Assembly: GCA_016788905.1 (NCBI GenBank)
Contig: JAEURZ010000016.1
Span: 1-51,466 of the forward strand
Direction of reading: 5' to 3'
DNA: 51,466 bases
From: Elusimicrobiota bacterium
GTDB taxonomy: Bacteria > Elusimicrobiota > Elusimicrobia > FEN-1173
The position numbers and the translations under genes were made by a program. Below, piece after piece: positions 16,285-25,050 of the stretch. The stretch's first letter is position 1, and each line of letters begins with the position of its first letter. The notes under the pieces were generated by a model that was given only the letters and a program-made list of their open reading frames with translations, did not search any database and was not told where the DNA came from.

Positions 16285-19200
16285 AGTGGCCCACCCTCTC
16301 CCACCTCTCTCCCGCCTGGCGGGAGAGGGAACTCCCTTGAAAAAGCAACGGCTTTTTCTTGAAGAGATGAGATCTCGCCCAATTCACGGAGGGCTTCCTG
16401 CAGATCTTTGTCGTGGCGGTGGCTTTCGAGGTTGGACAAAAGACTGTACACCGCGGGGACCACAAACAAGGTGAGAAGCGTGGAGAGGACCATCCCGCCG
16501 ATCACGACCACCGCCATGGGACGGATCGATTCGGCCCCCGCGCCCACGGAGACCGCGGCGGGGATGGCGCCCGCGATGGTCGACACCGACGTCATGAGGA
16601 TCGGACGAAGTCGAGTGGGGCAGGCCTCCAAGAGAGATTGGCGGACGTTGAACCCTTTTTTTCGTCGTTCATTGGTAAAGTCCACCAGAAGAATCGAGTT
16701 CTTCTTTACAATTCCCATAAGAAGGAGCAGCCCGATCATGCTGTAAATATTAAGCGAAATCCCTGTGAGGCGAAGGGCAATAAAAGCCCCCGTGATACTG
16801 AAGGGTAAGGCCATCAGAACGGTCCAGGGATGAACAAAACTATTGAACTGGGCTCCCAGGACCATGTAGGCCACAAAGATTCCTAGCACCAGGGCAAACA
16901 AAAGACTTTGGAAAGAATCCTTAAAAGTTTCCGCACTCCCCGACAACACCACCCGATACCCCTCTGGGGTGGCCTCACGGGCGGCGGTTTCAAGAAAAGC
17001 CAGCGCTTCGCCCTGGGATTTGCCCGGAGCGATGTTGGCGAACACCCCCACCGCTCGTTCACGGTTCCGTCGGGTGATCGTCAGGAGAGAAGGCTTTTCT
17101 TTTAATCCCACCACGTCCGAAAGCCGTACCGTTTCCCCCCGATTGTTGCGAACAAAAATCCTCTCGATATCGTTGGTTTGTCGACGGTCTTTAGTGGCCA
17201 GGCGAAGCCGAATATCGTAACGTTTCCCCCCCTGGGTGTATTTCCCCGCCCGAACCCCGCCAATCATGGCGTTGATCGTGGTTCCGATAGAGGTCACGGT
17301 CACCCCCCGCGCGGAAGCCTTTTCCCGATCTGGCGCCACCCGCACTTCGGGCATACCCAACTGGTAATCCGTATCGATATCCACCATGAGCCCAGAGTCC
17401 GTCATTTTGGCCATCAGGGTGTGGGCCACTTCCGCCAATTTTTCCCAATTCGGTCCCCGAACGGTAAATTCCACGGGATATCCCCGCTGGGAAGAAAATC
17501 CCGAAAGGGAGAGGTCCTGCACCCCAGCCCGTTCGATGCCGGGGACTTTATTCAACTCTTTGCGAATATGGGCAATAAATTCCTGTTGGCTGGGGGGACG
17601 GACAAACGGATCAGCCACCGGACGGTCTCCGGGATCCTTCATGGAAATAAACATGATGGCGGAATTGACTTCCCCACCGCCAAACCCACCCACCGCCGCG
17701 TACACCCGATTGACCTCCGGTCGAGCGGACATAAAAGCCTCACATTTCTTGACCGCCGCATCGGTGAACTCAATGGAAGACCCCAGCTCCGTCTTAAGGC
17801 GAACGAGAAAAACACTCTGGTCCTGGGCGGGCACGAACTCTTTTTTGACACCCTTTAACAACCCAAACCCTCCCACAAAAATAGCCAACGCGATCCCCAC
17901 CACCGTCCAACGCCAGCTTAAACATTTTTCTAAAGAACGTCGGTACCCCCGGGCCAACACCGCCATCAGCCGATCCACCAGGCGACCCATGGCTGTGGTG
18001 TGTCCCACACGCAAGAATTGGGAACACCGCATGGGGGCTAAGGTCAAGGCTTCCAGCAAAGACAGGGAGACCGCCACCGACAGGGTGACACCGAACTGAA
18101 AGAAAAACTTTCCAATGATGCCCTTCATAAACACCACAGGCAGGAAGATGGCCAAGATCGCCAGGGCCGAAGCCATGGCGGCAAAGGTGATCTCACGGGC
18201 CCCCACGATCGCCGCCTTCACGCGAGAAAGCCCTTCTTCCCGATGGCGCACGATGTTTTCGAGGACCATGATGGCGTCGTCCACCACAATCCCGATGCAG
18301 AGCGAAAGCCCCAGTAACGTGAACGTGTTGAGGGTAAACCCACAAAAATACAGGATCAGAAAGGCCCCAATTATCGACGTGGGAATAGCCAGAACCACAT
18401 TGAGCGCCGAACTGAAAGAGCCTAAAAATACCCAACAAACCAAGGAGGTGAACAGGGCCGCCAGGACGAGAGTTTGAGCCATTTCATGAATGGAATCGGA
18501 AACAAAACGGGTTTTGTCGAAATTAACCACCAGTCGAAGCCCATCGGGAAGGTCCTTTTGAATCTCTTCCATGCGGGCTCGGACCGCCCGGGAAACCGCC
18601 ACCGCGTTCGCGCCCCTCTGTTTGCGAATTCCCAAACCCACGGCGGGTTGGCCGTTCGATCGGGAAATACGCCGAATATCCGCTAACCCGTCGTCCACCG
18701 TGGCCACGTCCGAAATCCGAAGTGTCCGATAAATGGGGGCACCGCTTCGGGTGGGGATGATCAAACGACCAAACTCCTTAACAGTGGTGGCCTCGCCCAT
18801 CACCCGCACGTTCAACTCCTGGGACCCCGTCTCAATCCGCCCAGCGGGGACTTCGGCGTGTTGGGCCTCGATCGCGGCGGCCACATCTTGAACCGTCACT
18901 TCGTATTGGGCCATTTTTTCCGCATCGAGCCACACCCGCAGGTTGGGCTCCACATAGCCCCCGAGGAACACCTCCCCCACGCCCGACACCGTGGTAAAAC
19001 GGTCTTTCAAAAAGTCTCGGGTGTATTGCATGATAAAACGCATATCCCGGTCCCCCGAAAACGCGAGCCACATGATGGGCTGGTCTTCGGGGTTGGATTT
19101 GCTGATGACCGGGGGATCGATTTCCTTTGGCAAGGTGCGCTGCGCCTGGGCGATCTTGCTTTGGACTTCCTGGAGCGCCACATCAATGTCTTTGTTTAAA

Positions 19201-19487
19201 TCAAATTCAATCGTAACCACGGCGCTCCCTTGACGGGAGACCGAGGACACCTCCTTAATCCCTTGGACGCTCATCACCGCGTCTTCCAGGGCGTCGGTGA
19301 CCTCCGTTTCCACCACCTCGGGGGCGGCGCCTTCCCAAGTGACATTCACCGTGAGAACAGGGAAATCCACGTCCGGGAGTTGGCTGACCCCCATGCGGTT
19401 GAACCCAATCAGGCCAAACACGATCAACCCGATCATGATCATCCAGGCAAAAACGGGATTTTTAATGGAAAGGTCAGAGAGTGTCAT
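16281..19487 (-). CDS. RND-family efflux pump inner-membrane permease (HAE1-like)
   Basis: The 1068-residue product has the size and plan of the AcrB/HAE1 group: membrane helix 1 after MTLSDLSIKNPVFAW, two large periplasmic loops, and two sets of helices. The proton-relay aspartate pair is present in helix 4 (GIVVDDAIMVLENI). It is coupled to the TolC gene upstream (ATGA overlap at 19484-19487) and to the M48 gene downstream. No membrane-fusion (adaptor) gene accompanies it, which is unusual for this family. The last 20 residues (about REFPLPPGGREVGEGG) are encoded by a GC-rich palindrome (16307-16327) that looks like a short repeat captured by the reading frame. Substrates are unknown; drugs, detergents or lipids are possible. 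Confidence 0.92.
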   Translation of the reverse strand: MTLSDLSIKNPVFAWMIMIGLIVFGLIGFNRMGVSQLPDVDFPVLTVNVTWEGAAPEVVETEVTDALEDAVMSVQGIKEVSSVSRQGSAVVTIEFDLNKDIDVALQEVQSKIAQAQRTLPKEIDPPVISKSNPEDQPIMWLAFSGDRDMRFIMQYTRDFLKDRFTTVSGVGEVFLGGYVEPNLRVWLDAEKMAQYEVTVQDVAAAIEAQHAEVPAGRIETGSQELNVRVMGEATTVKEFGRLIIPTRSGAPIYRTLRISDVATVDDGLADIRRISRSNGQPAVGLGIRKQRGANAVAVSRAVRARMEEIQKDLPDGLRLVVNFDKTRFVSDSIHEMAQTLVLAALFTSLVCWVFLGSFSSALNVVLAIPTSIIGAFLILYFCGFTLNTFTLLGLSLCIGIVVDDAIMVLENIVRHREEGLSRVKAAIVGAREITFAAMASALAILAIFLPVVFMKGIIGKFFFQFGVTLSVAVSLSLLEALTLAPMRCSQFLRVGHTTAMGRLVDRLMAVLARGYRRSLEKCLSWRWTVVGIALAIFVGGFGLLKGVKKEFVPAQDQSVFLVRLKTELGSSIEFTDAAVKKCEAFMSARPEVNRVYAAVGGFGGGEVNSAIMFISMKDPGDRPVADPFVRPPSQQEFIAHIRKELNKVPGIERAGVQDLSLSGFSSQRGYPVEFTVRGPNWEKLAEVAHTLMAKMTDSGLMVDIDTDYQLGMPEVRVAPDREKASARGVTVTSIGTTINAMIGGVRAGKYTQGGKRYDIRLRLATKDRRQTNDIERIFVRNNRGETVRLSDVVGLKEKPSLLTITRRNRERAVGVFANIAPGKSQGEALAFLETAAREATPEGYRVVLSGSAETFKDSFQSLLFALVLGIFVAYMVLGAQFNSFVHPWTVLMALPFSITGAFIALRLTGISLNIYSMIGLLLLMGIVKKNSILLVDFTNERRKKGFNVRQSLLEACPTRLRPILMTSVSTIAGAIPAAVSVGAGAESIRPMAVVVIGGMVLSTLLTLFVVPAVYSLLSNLESHRHDKDLQEALRELGEISSLQEKAVAFSREFPLPPGGREVGEGGPL
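16307..16327. repeat. Short palindromic repeat inside the 3' end of the RND gene
   Basis: CTCTCCCGCC and GGCGGGAGAG form a 10-base inverted repeat around a single T. It lies 26 bases inside the stop codon of the RND gene and encodes its low-complexity C-terminal tail. A shorter related sequence occurs at the 3' end of the dCMP deaminase gene (about 39355-39385). Confidence 0.55.
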
Positions 19488-20764
19488 GGGTGAACCTCGG
19501 GAAGTCGACCGACAGCCAGATCCAAGCGAAGCGCGACATTTTTTGCCGCCACACGGGCCGTGTCTAAGGCCAACTGGGTTTCCTGCCAGGTATTTAAAGC
19601 GGTCAACACATCCAAATTGTTCACGAGACCAAGACGGTATTCGTTTTGCTGGACGGTGTAATTACGTTCCGCCAATTCCGCAGATCGTTGGAGTTTCGTG
19701 ACCTGGGCGAGGAGGCTTAACAGGTTTTGATACCGTTCGCGCACCTCGCCTTCCGCTGCACGGAAAGTTTGAGACACCCGAAGCCCCGCGGCCCGTTCGT
19801 CCGCTTGGGCTTGTTCCACCCCACTGCGAGTTTTTCCCCCGGTGTAAAAAGGGGCATCGAATGTGAAGAGGACATCCCAGTCCACGGGTTTATTGGACCC
19901 CACCCGTTTGAGGTAATAGTTGCCAGCCACATCCAGCGTGGGCGAATAGCCCCGTCGCGCGGCCACGGTGAAATGACCGAAAGCCCGTTGCCGTTCTTCC
20001 GCCGCCCGAACATCAGGCCGTTGACCCAAACGGTGAAGGTAGTTTTCTAAGGGCGCCGGGAGGACCGCTTCCGGGTGATCGTCCACGATCCCCGACGCGT
20101 CAACCCCCAAAAAGGTATTGAGCACAGCCAGGGAAGCTCTTCGAAACCCCTGGGCCACTTCCAAACGGGATTCCAGGTTGGCGTTTTGGGATTGGGTGGA
20201 AAGGATTTCGCTTTCCCGAGAACGCCCGATGGCCACCCGTTTTTTAAGTTCCTGGATACGATCCTGGGAATAACGGATGAGTTTTTGAAGGCTTTCCATT
20301 TCCCGATCGCGATCGGCCACCATGTAGAAGAGTCCCGCGACGTCTTCATAGAGAAGTATTTTGGCCCGATGGACCGTTTCCTGCCGCGCCTGAATTTCTG
20401 CCTTTTGCCCTTTCAGGGCGGAAAATTCCCGGAACCCCGCAAAAAGGGGTTGCCGAACGTAAAGCGCGGCCTCAGGCCGAAACGGATGGGAAACCGTGTC
20501 GTTGGCTCCGGACGGAACTCCCGAAACATCTTGAATTTTTTCCGTCGCCCGAAAACCAATCGCCGGAAGGATTCCCGACCGCAATTGCAGGTATTGGGCC
20601 TCTCCCCGACGGATGTCCTCCTCGGACAGCCCCACAGATTCGCTCTGAGCCAGCGCCAAACGGTAGCAGGCCTCCAACGTGAACGGCCCCGTAGACACAA
20701 GATGTCCTTCAGCCAAAACCCCTGAAGCGATAAGGAGGACAATGAATGTCATGTATTTTCGCAT
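19484..20764 (-). CDS. TolC-family outer membrane efflux protein
   Basis: The 426-residue protein has a signal peptide (RKYMTFIVLLIASGVLAEG) and two copies of the outer-membrane-efflux repeat, with the long amphipathic coiled-coil helices expected of the periplasmic tunnel. TolC proteins form the trimeric exit duct for RND pumps. I chose the ATG at 20764 because it puts the signal peptide at the N-terminus; an in-frame ATG at 20752 and several longer starts exist, and no strong ribosome site decides. The gene overlaps the RND gene by four bases. A perfect 11-base inverted repeat 74-97 bases upstream is a likely repressor site. Confidence 0.9.
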   Translation of the reverse strand: MRKYMTFIVLLIASGVLAEGHLVSTGPFTLEACYRLALAQSESVGLSEEDIRRGEAQYLQLRSGILPAIGFRATEKIQDVSGVPSGANDTVSHPFRPEAALYVRQPLFAGFREFSALKGQKAEIQARQETVHRAKILLYEDVAGLFYMVADRDREMESLQKLIRYSQDRIQELKKRVAIGRSRESEILSTQSQNANLESRLEVAQGFRRASLAVLNTFLGVDASGIVDDHPEAVLPAPLENYLHRLGQRPDVRAAEERQRAFGHFTVAARRGYSPTLDVAGNYYLKRVGSNKPVDWDVLFTFDAPFYTGGKTRSGVEQAQADERAAGLRVSQTFRAAEGEVRERYQNLLSLLAQVTKLQRSAELAERNYTVQQNEYRLGLVNNLDVLTALNTWQETQLALDTARVAAKNVALRLDLAVGRLPEVHP

Positions 20765-20837
20765 GGGCAAATAGTCGATCCCTCTTTGTGATGATTTCAC
20801 CGGATGATTATCCCAAATTTGATCCATGAGGAGGGGT

Positions 20838-20861
20838 TTTCTATCCACACGTGGATAGAAA
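20838..20861. promoter_or_regulatory. Perfect 11-base inverted repeat, likely operator of the tolC-RND operon
   Basis: TTTCTATCCAC and GTGGATAGAAA are exact reverse complements separated by AC. A two-base spacer is too short for an RNA hairpin loop, so a dimeric DNA-binding protein such as a TetR- or MarR-type repressor is the natural reader. No such regulator gene is present in the window. Confidence 0.6.
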
Positions 20862-21006
20862 GAAATTAAGAGGCCAATGAAAACCAACGAATACCCTATT
20901 TTCACCAAATACTTGCCTGGGAAAAATGCTTGGAGAACATGCGAAATCTTCGTCCATTAATGGTCAAATTGTCGCATGAGACCAGGGAGGGGTGGGGGAG
21001 GGTTTC

Positions 21007-21035
21007 TTGACATGAAGAAATCGCCTTTTTATTCG
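21007..21035 (+). promoter_or_regulatory. Candidate promoter of the FG-GAP/pseudopilin operon
   Basis: TTGACA at 21007-21012 matches the -35 consensus exactly; TATTCG at 21030-21035 is a poor -10 at 17-base spacing. The palindrome ATTGTG-T-CACAAT lies just downstream. Confidence 0.35.
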
Positions 21036-21115
21036 GTCCGGGATTGTGTCACAATGGGGAGAAACACTGAATTTTTGGATCTCGTTCAGAATGGAGCATA
21101 CGTTTGGAGGTTACA

Positions 21116-22972
21116 ATGAAAAAAACAACTTTACGGGGACTGGTGACAGGAGCCCTTTTAATGGGCCTTCGATTTCCGGCTCTTGGGGCCGATGGACCGG
21201 ACTCCTTATTCATTCCAAGAACACTCACCGGGGTCGGGGGGTCCCATAAATTCACTTCAGCAAACTTTTCTTATTTCTCTAACATTATGAGGATTGCGGC
21301 CCAAGATATGGACGGAGACGGGGACCAAGATATTGTTCTCCTTTCCGGAAGGCGTTACCCCTATACATACGCCAGTGGGCCCTCAACGGACATGGTCTAT
21401 ACCTACACAACCACTCCCCAGCCGGATCGCGACTTAGGGAGGCTCGCAACCGGCGACTATTTGTTTGGTTTTGATGGATTGACAGCAACACCCTATCGGT
21501 CACCCAACAGAGTGGCGGGGGCGATAGGCGATCCCAGCGGCCGCACCTACGCGGGGACGAACTTGGCCTGGTTGGAAAATGACGGGTTTGGGCATTTTGC
21601 CCTCCATCTCATTCCTTCAAATTTCGAAATGGGGACCGACGTTAAAGTAGGAAAATTAAACAACGATGACCGCTTCGACATCGCCGTCTGGGCCGGTCCG
21701 GAAACGAAATTGCTTTGGTATCAAAATACGTTGGTAGGTGGAGTTGTCACGTTCCTGGAACACACCGTTGTTAACGGGAATTATTGGGGAGGAGGGCTTA
21801 ACGGGGGCAACGGGAATTTGATTTCAGGGGATATTGGAGATATCGATGGTGATGGCCATAACGATTTGATAACGGGAGTTATACGAACAGGTTCGGGTTG
21901 TGGAGACGCGAACTGCTTCGACCATTCTTCCCTCCATTACCATCGGGGAGGAGTCGACGGCCCAGAGCCCGCTAACGGTTACTTCAATACAACAGTGGGG
22001 GCAGGTGGAGATGAGCCTCAAGCGGAAAACACATCCAACACCAGGGGTGTTTGGGTGGGAGACTTCCTACGTGTGGGCCCCGTGGAACCCAACCAAATCA
22101 TTGCTGTTGATTTTGATAATGATGACACACTGGATATCGTCTCCCCACTCAACGAACACGATTACTTAGAAAATCGGGGAGCCATAACGGGAGGCCCTAA
22201 TGCAGGATATCTCCGCTTCAGAAAAAAACACATTGGAAGCACCACCTCTACTTTTTGGCGCCGCTTAGCCGTGGGTGATTTAAACAACGACACGAGGCTT
22301 GATGTGGTGGCGGCAAACCAGAATCTCGATGATGGCACGAACCGAATTCGAGCTTTTATTACCACCAATAATAATCGAACCAATTTCGACGAATTCGTTT
22401 TCCCCAGCGGGGAAACAATCCTAGGAGCAAGGAATCCGGCGGTGGGGACCGATCCCGCGTATTTGGATTATTTGGACAAGTTCCCAGCGGATGTGGCTCT
22501 TGGCGATTTAAATAATGATGGTTTTTTGGACGTCGTTATCGGGAGCCGGTCCAATAAGTTCAGTGCTCCCCTTGAAGCCCGGGGAATGGATTCGATGGTA
22601 ATGGTTTACGTGGCCCGCCATGTGGACAGGAACAGCGATGGAAGAATCTCAGCCAGTGAAATGGCTTGGGATGAAGTGCCTTTGGTGGAACCCTTTGTAA
22701 CAGAAAATAGGGAGTGCGCCACCAACATGTCCTTGGCGATTGCGGATTTTGATGGGGACGGGGATTTGGATATTGTACGGTCCAGCCGAGTGGCTCCCCT
22801 GATCTTCTTTGAAAATGTTTGGAACACACAACGCCGCGTGCGTGTCGAAACAGAGGTTCGAACACGATCCTTCAATAAAAAAAGCACCGACTATTTAATC
22901 GTCGACCCCCCGTCCGCAGGAAATCCAACCCCGATTGGAAGATCCTCTGGAAAAGCGGAGGGATCTCCGTGA
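21116..22972 (+). CDS. Secreted FG-GAP/VCBS repeat protein
   Basis: The 618-residue protein has a signal peptide (about 1-24) and at least six FG-GAP/VCBS-type repeats, each with a calcium-binding loop of the DxDxDG kind: DMDGDGDQDIV, DIDGDGHNDLI, DFDNDDTLDIV, DLNNDTRLDVV, DLNNDGFLDVV and DFDGDGDLDIV. These repeats build a seven-bladed propeller as in integrin alpha chains. The ATG at 21116 follows GGAGG at ideal distance. A C-terminal tail is rich in serine and proline. It is the first gene of a run with three pseudopilin-like genes (overlap GTGA with the next), so it may be displayed by, or exported with, a type IV pilus or type II-like apparatus. The ligand is unknown. Confidence 0.85.
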   Translation: MKKTTLRGLVTGALLMGLRFPALGADGPDSLFIPRTLTGVGGSHKFTSANFSYFSNIMRIAAQDMDGDGDQDIVLLSGRRYPYTYASGPSTDMVYTYTTTPQPDRDLGRLATGDYLFGFDGLTATPYRSPNRVAGAIGDPSGRTYAGTNLAWLENDGFGHFALHLIPSNFEMGTDVKVGKLNNDDRFDIAVWAGPETKLLWYQNTLVGGVVTFLEHTVVNGNYWGGGLNGGNGNLISGDIGDIDGDGHNDLITGVIRTGSGCGDANCFDHSSLHYHRGGVDGPEPANGYFNTTVGAGGDEPQAENTSNTRGVWVGDFLRVGPVEPNQIIAVDFDNDDTLDIVSPLNEHDYLENRGAITGGPNAGYLRFRKKHIGSTTSTFWRRLAVGDLNNDTRLDVVAANQNLDDGTNRIRAFITTNNNRTNFDEFVFPSGETILGARNPAVGTDPAYLDYLDKFPADVALGDLNNDGFLDVVIGSRSNKFSAPLEARGMDSMVMVYVARHVDRNSDGRISASEMAWDEVPLVEPFVTENRECATNMSLAIADFDGDGDLDIVRSSRVAPLIFFENVWNTQRRVRVETEVRTRSFNKKSTDYLIVDPPSAGNPTPIGRSSGKAEGSP

Positions 22973-24045
22973 GGGCCCCCCGCTCCAAAAAAAGTGGGGT
23001 GACCCTTGTTGAAATGATGGTGGTCGGTAGCATCCTTATGGTCGTTGTGGTGGGGTTGTCCCTCCTCATAAAACAGTCCGCTCAAGGTTTGTCGTCAACC
23101 GACAAAATGATGGGAATTCAGCGTGACCTGCTGCGAGCGCAAGATCGTGTGTTAAGAGATTTTAACTCCAGCGGGCGGGGCTCGTTCATGAACCTTCTAC
23201 CGAACGCGGGATTTGAAACCTTTGTCTTTGTTCCCCCCACCCAACTCCCTTCGCCCGCACCCTCGCGATGGATCGCTCCCCTCGATGTCATTGATCCCTT
23301 GGCGTCACAAAATACCGTCAGTTCCCGAATCATCGCCAACCGTGCGCGGTCCGGGTCCGGGGCGTTGCTGATCACCTCCTTCGGAGCGGAACACCACGTG
23401 GACAGCCCGGTCTTCACGGGACTTGAGGAGGGGCAAGTTTATTTAGTCAGTGGGTGGGTTTATAAAGTTCAGGCGGTCGGGGGATTTGAGCGGGAGGGAG
23501 GAATCCAAGTTTTGGGGGACGCCGTTTCCATGCCCAGCACGATACGGGTGTCGAGCCGAACGGCCAGCAGAACCTGGGCCCAACTTTCATCAACCTTTAC
23601 CGCCGTGGCCGGCAGAAATTATGTTATTCGGTTGGGAGTCGACACGGTTGGTTTCGGATCGCCACCCGTGTTAGCGTCATTCTTGTTTGATGACCTAACG
23701 CTGACGCCCTTGGGGGTTGACCTAACCCCAGGGAACCCCGCTGTTCTCGAGTTTGAACGCCGGGACGCGACGAACGGGAACCGCTGGCGGCTTCGTTATT
23801 TTTTAACGGTCAACCGGGGATCCGGAACGCTGGTTCGCCAACGATTGGATCCGGATGGCGTCTGGCGTACCTTGGAACCGAATCTTCCCAACATTCGGCG
23901 TTTATCCGTTTCCTGGCAAAACGGCGAAGCCGATACGATCCTGGGGACTCAGAGGCCTCTCCTTGTTCAGCTGGAGGCAGGACCCTCTGATGGAAATGAA
24001 AAATTCATCGCCACCTCTTTCTTAACGTCCTTGGGGGCCCCATGA
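22969..24045 (+). CDS. Prepilin-like protein (GspJ/PilW type) with inserted carbohydrate-binding-like domain
   Basis: A GTG start at 22969 overlaps the preceding stop and has GCGGAGGG upstream. The N-terminus is a class III prepilin signal: basic leader, glycine 10, then VTLVE with glutamate at mature position 5 and a hydrophobic helix. At 358 residues it is much longer than usual. Residues about 65-250 look like a CBM4/9-type jelly roll: NAGFE at the start, ARSGSGALLIT, VYLVSGWVYK, TWAQLSSTFTA and FLFDDLTLTP at the end. The C-terminal part resembles the usual minor-pilin beta region. It probably sits at the tip of a pilus or pseudopilus. The domain call comes from motif order by eye, so it needs a profile search. 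Confidence 0.75.
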   Translation: MRAPRSKKSGVTLVEMMVVGSILMVVVVGLSLLIKQSAQGLSSTDKMMGIQRDLLRAQDRVLRDFNSSGRGSFMNLLPNAGFETFVFVPPTQLPSPAPSRWIAPLDVIDPLASQNTVSSRIIANRARSGSGALLITSFGAEHHVDSPVFTGLEEGQVYLVSGWVYKVQAVGGFEREGGIQVLGDAVSMPSTIRVSSRTASRTWAQLSSTFTAVAGRNYVIRLGVDTVGFGSPPVLASFLFDDLTLTPLGVDLTPGNPAVLEFERRDATNGNRWRLRYFLTVNRGSGTLVRQRLDPDGVWRTLEPNLPNIRRLSVSWQNGEADTILGTQRPLLVQLEAGPSDGNEKFIATSFLTSLGAP

Positions 24046-24539
24046 TGCCCCCCCCCCATCGTCACACACGTTCGGGATTGACCTTGGTTGAGGCCCTTAT
24101 TGCATTGGTCGTGATTTCCATAGTTTTTCTGGGCGTTATGAAAATGTTCCAAACCGTGGTGACGTCCCCCCATGAAGTTTACAATCGGACATTGCTGTCG
24201 GTCCATGCCCAAAACCTGCTAACGACCATCCGGTTGGCGCGCTGGGACGAGCAAGGGCCAGCGGGGACCGTTGCGCTCTCTTCTGATTTAGGACCAGACG
24301 CTTTGGAAACTGGCCCCGCGGATTTCGATGACATTGATGATTGGAACGGATACAGCGACTCGGTGGGCCTCTACACCCGCAACGTTTCCGTAATCTTCGT
24401 GAATCCACAAGAGGTTGCGGGGGTTATTAAACTCGTTCCCGCAGTGGCAGGATTAAAAACCGACCACAAACAGGTGCGGGTTACAGTCACCCGCGGGGAA
24501 ACAACGAAAACCTTGAGCTCTCTTTTCTCCAATGGATAG
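24042..24539 (+). CDS. Minor prepilin-like protein (GspI/PilV type)
   Basis: The 165-residue protein starts with ATGATG overlapping the previous stop. It has a short basic leader, glycine 12 and LTLVE with glutamate at mature position 5, followed by a hydrophobic helix (ALIALVVISIVFLGV). After it comes a small beta-rich domain without cysteine pairs that I can recognise. Size and position after a GspJ/PilW-like gene suit GspI or PilV, components of the pilus or pseudopilus tip complex. The prepilin peptidase that would process it is not in the window. It overlaps the next gene by eight bases. Confidence 0.82.
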   Translation: MMPPPHRHTRSGLTLVEALIALVVISIVFLGVMKMFQTVVTSPHEVYNRTLLSVHAQNLLTTIRLARWDEQGPAGTVALSSDLGPDALETGPADFDDIDDWNGYSDSVGLYTRNVSVIFVNPQEVAGVIKLVPAVAGLKTDHKQVRVTVTRGETTKTLSSLFSNG

Positions 24540-24885
24540 ACAACGATTCCCTCCGTCTCCCAGAAACTCCAACGAACAAGGGAGTTTTCTTGTTTATGTG
24601 AGTTTCCTCCTTCTCATCCTTTTGCCCATTCTGATGATGTTCACGTCTTGGTTGAAAAGGACCCGGGACCACAACCTCCTGACTCAGGTCCATATCGGGT
24701 CGGTGAGCGCCTCCGAATCGGCCCAAGATCTGACACAGTTTCTCTCTGTTACGGCCGATTCGGCCCTTCGACCAAGTTCCGGGATTCGAAGGAACTGGAT
24801 CCCAGGGACAACGGGAACTTTCGACATTGAAATAGACCCATCAACAACGGTTCGGGTCACTCTTACCCACGAAGGATACCCCTAA
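24532..24885 (+). CDS. Small pseudopilin-like protein (GspK/PilX-like N-terminus)
   Basis: This 117-residue protein has a 17-residue leader ending in glycine (NSNEQG), then SFLVYVSFLLLILLP, a hydrophobic helix of the prepilin kind. The glutamate normally found at mature position 5 is replaced by tyrosine. It is too short to be a full GspK; a single helix plus a short beta segment remain. Position as the last gene of the FG-GAP/pilin run supports a role in the same structure. A simple membrane-anchored protein is the alternative. Confidence 0.6.
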   Translation: MDRQRFPPSPRNSNEQGSFLVYVSFLLLILLPILMMFTSWLKRTRDHNLLTQVHIGSVSASESAQDLTQFLSVTADSALRPSSGIRRNWIPGTTGTFDIEIDPSTTVRVTLTHEGYP

Positions 24886-25050
24886 GTTGACCGCGAGGAC
24901 CGGCCAAGCGCAGAGAGCCTCTGGCACCTGAGACGGCAGAGCCGCTGGTGCGAGACGAAAAAAGCGGGCTTTTTTACGAACAAAAAAGCGCAGGTCGTGG
25001 CGGGGACTACGGACAAACTTTTTTTTGAAGGAAAAAGGCCTGATTTTTTT

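Larger units (their letters stand above)
20765..21115. other. Divergent intergenic region between the tolC operon and the FG-GAP/pseudopilin operon
   Basis: There is no gene in these 351 bases. It holds the control regions of two divergent operons: an inverted repeat (20838-20861) on the tolC side, and on the other side a TTGACA box (21007-21012) followed 17 bases later by a weak TATTCG, plus the palindrome ATTGTG-T-CACAAT (21043-21055). A ribosome site GGAGG at 21106-21110 precedes the ATG at 21116. Confidence 0.6.

Noticed and set aside
16178-16474. Short plus-strand frames across the RND/peptidase junction
   Set aside because: They are antisense to two clear genes and arise from the palindromic repeat and GC bias.
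24895-24960. Possible cyclic di-GMP riboswitch
   Set aside because: CGCAGAGAGCCTCTGG faintly resembles the GEMM-I core, but the conserved A-rich positions and second helix do not fit and the segment lies between converging gene ends, not upstream of a gene.
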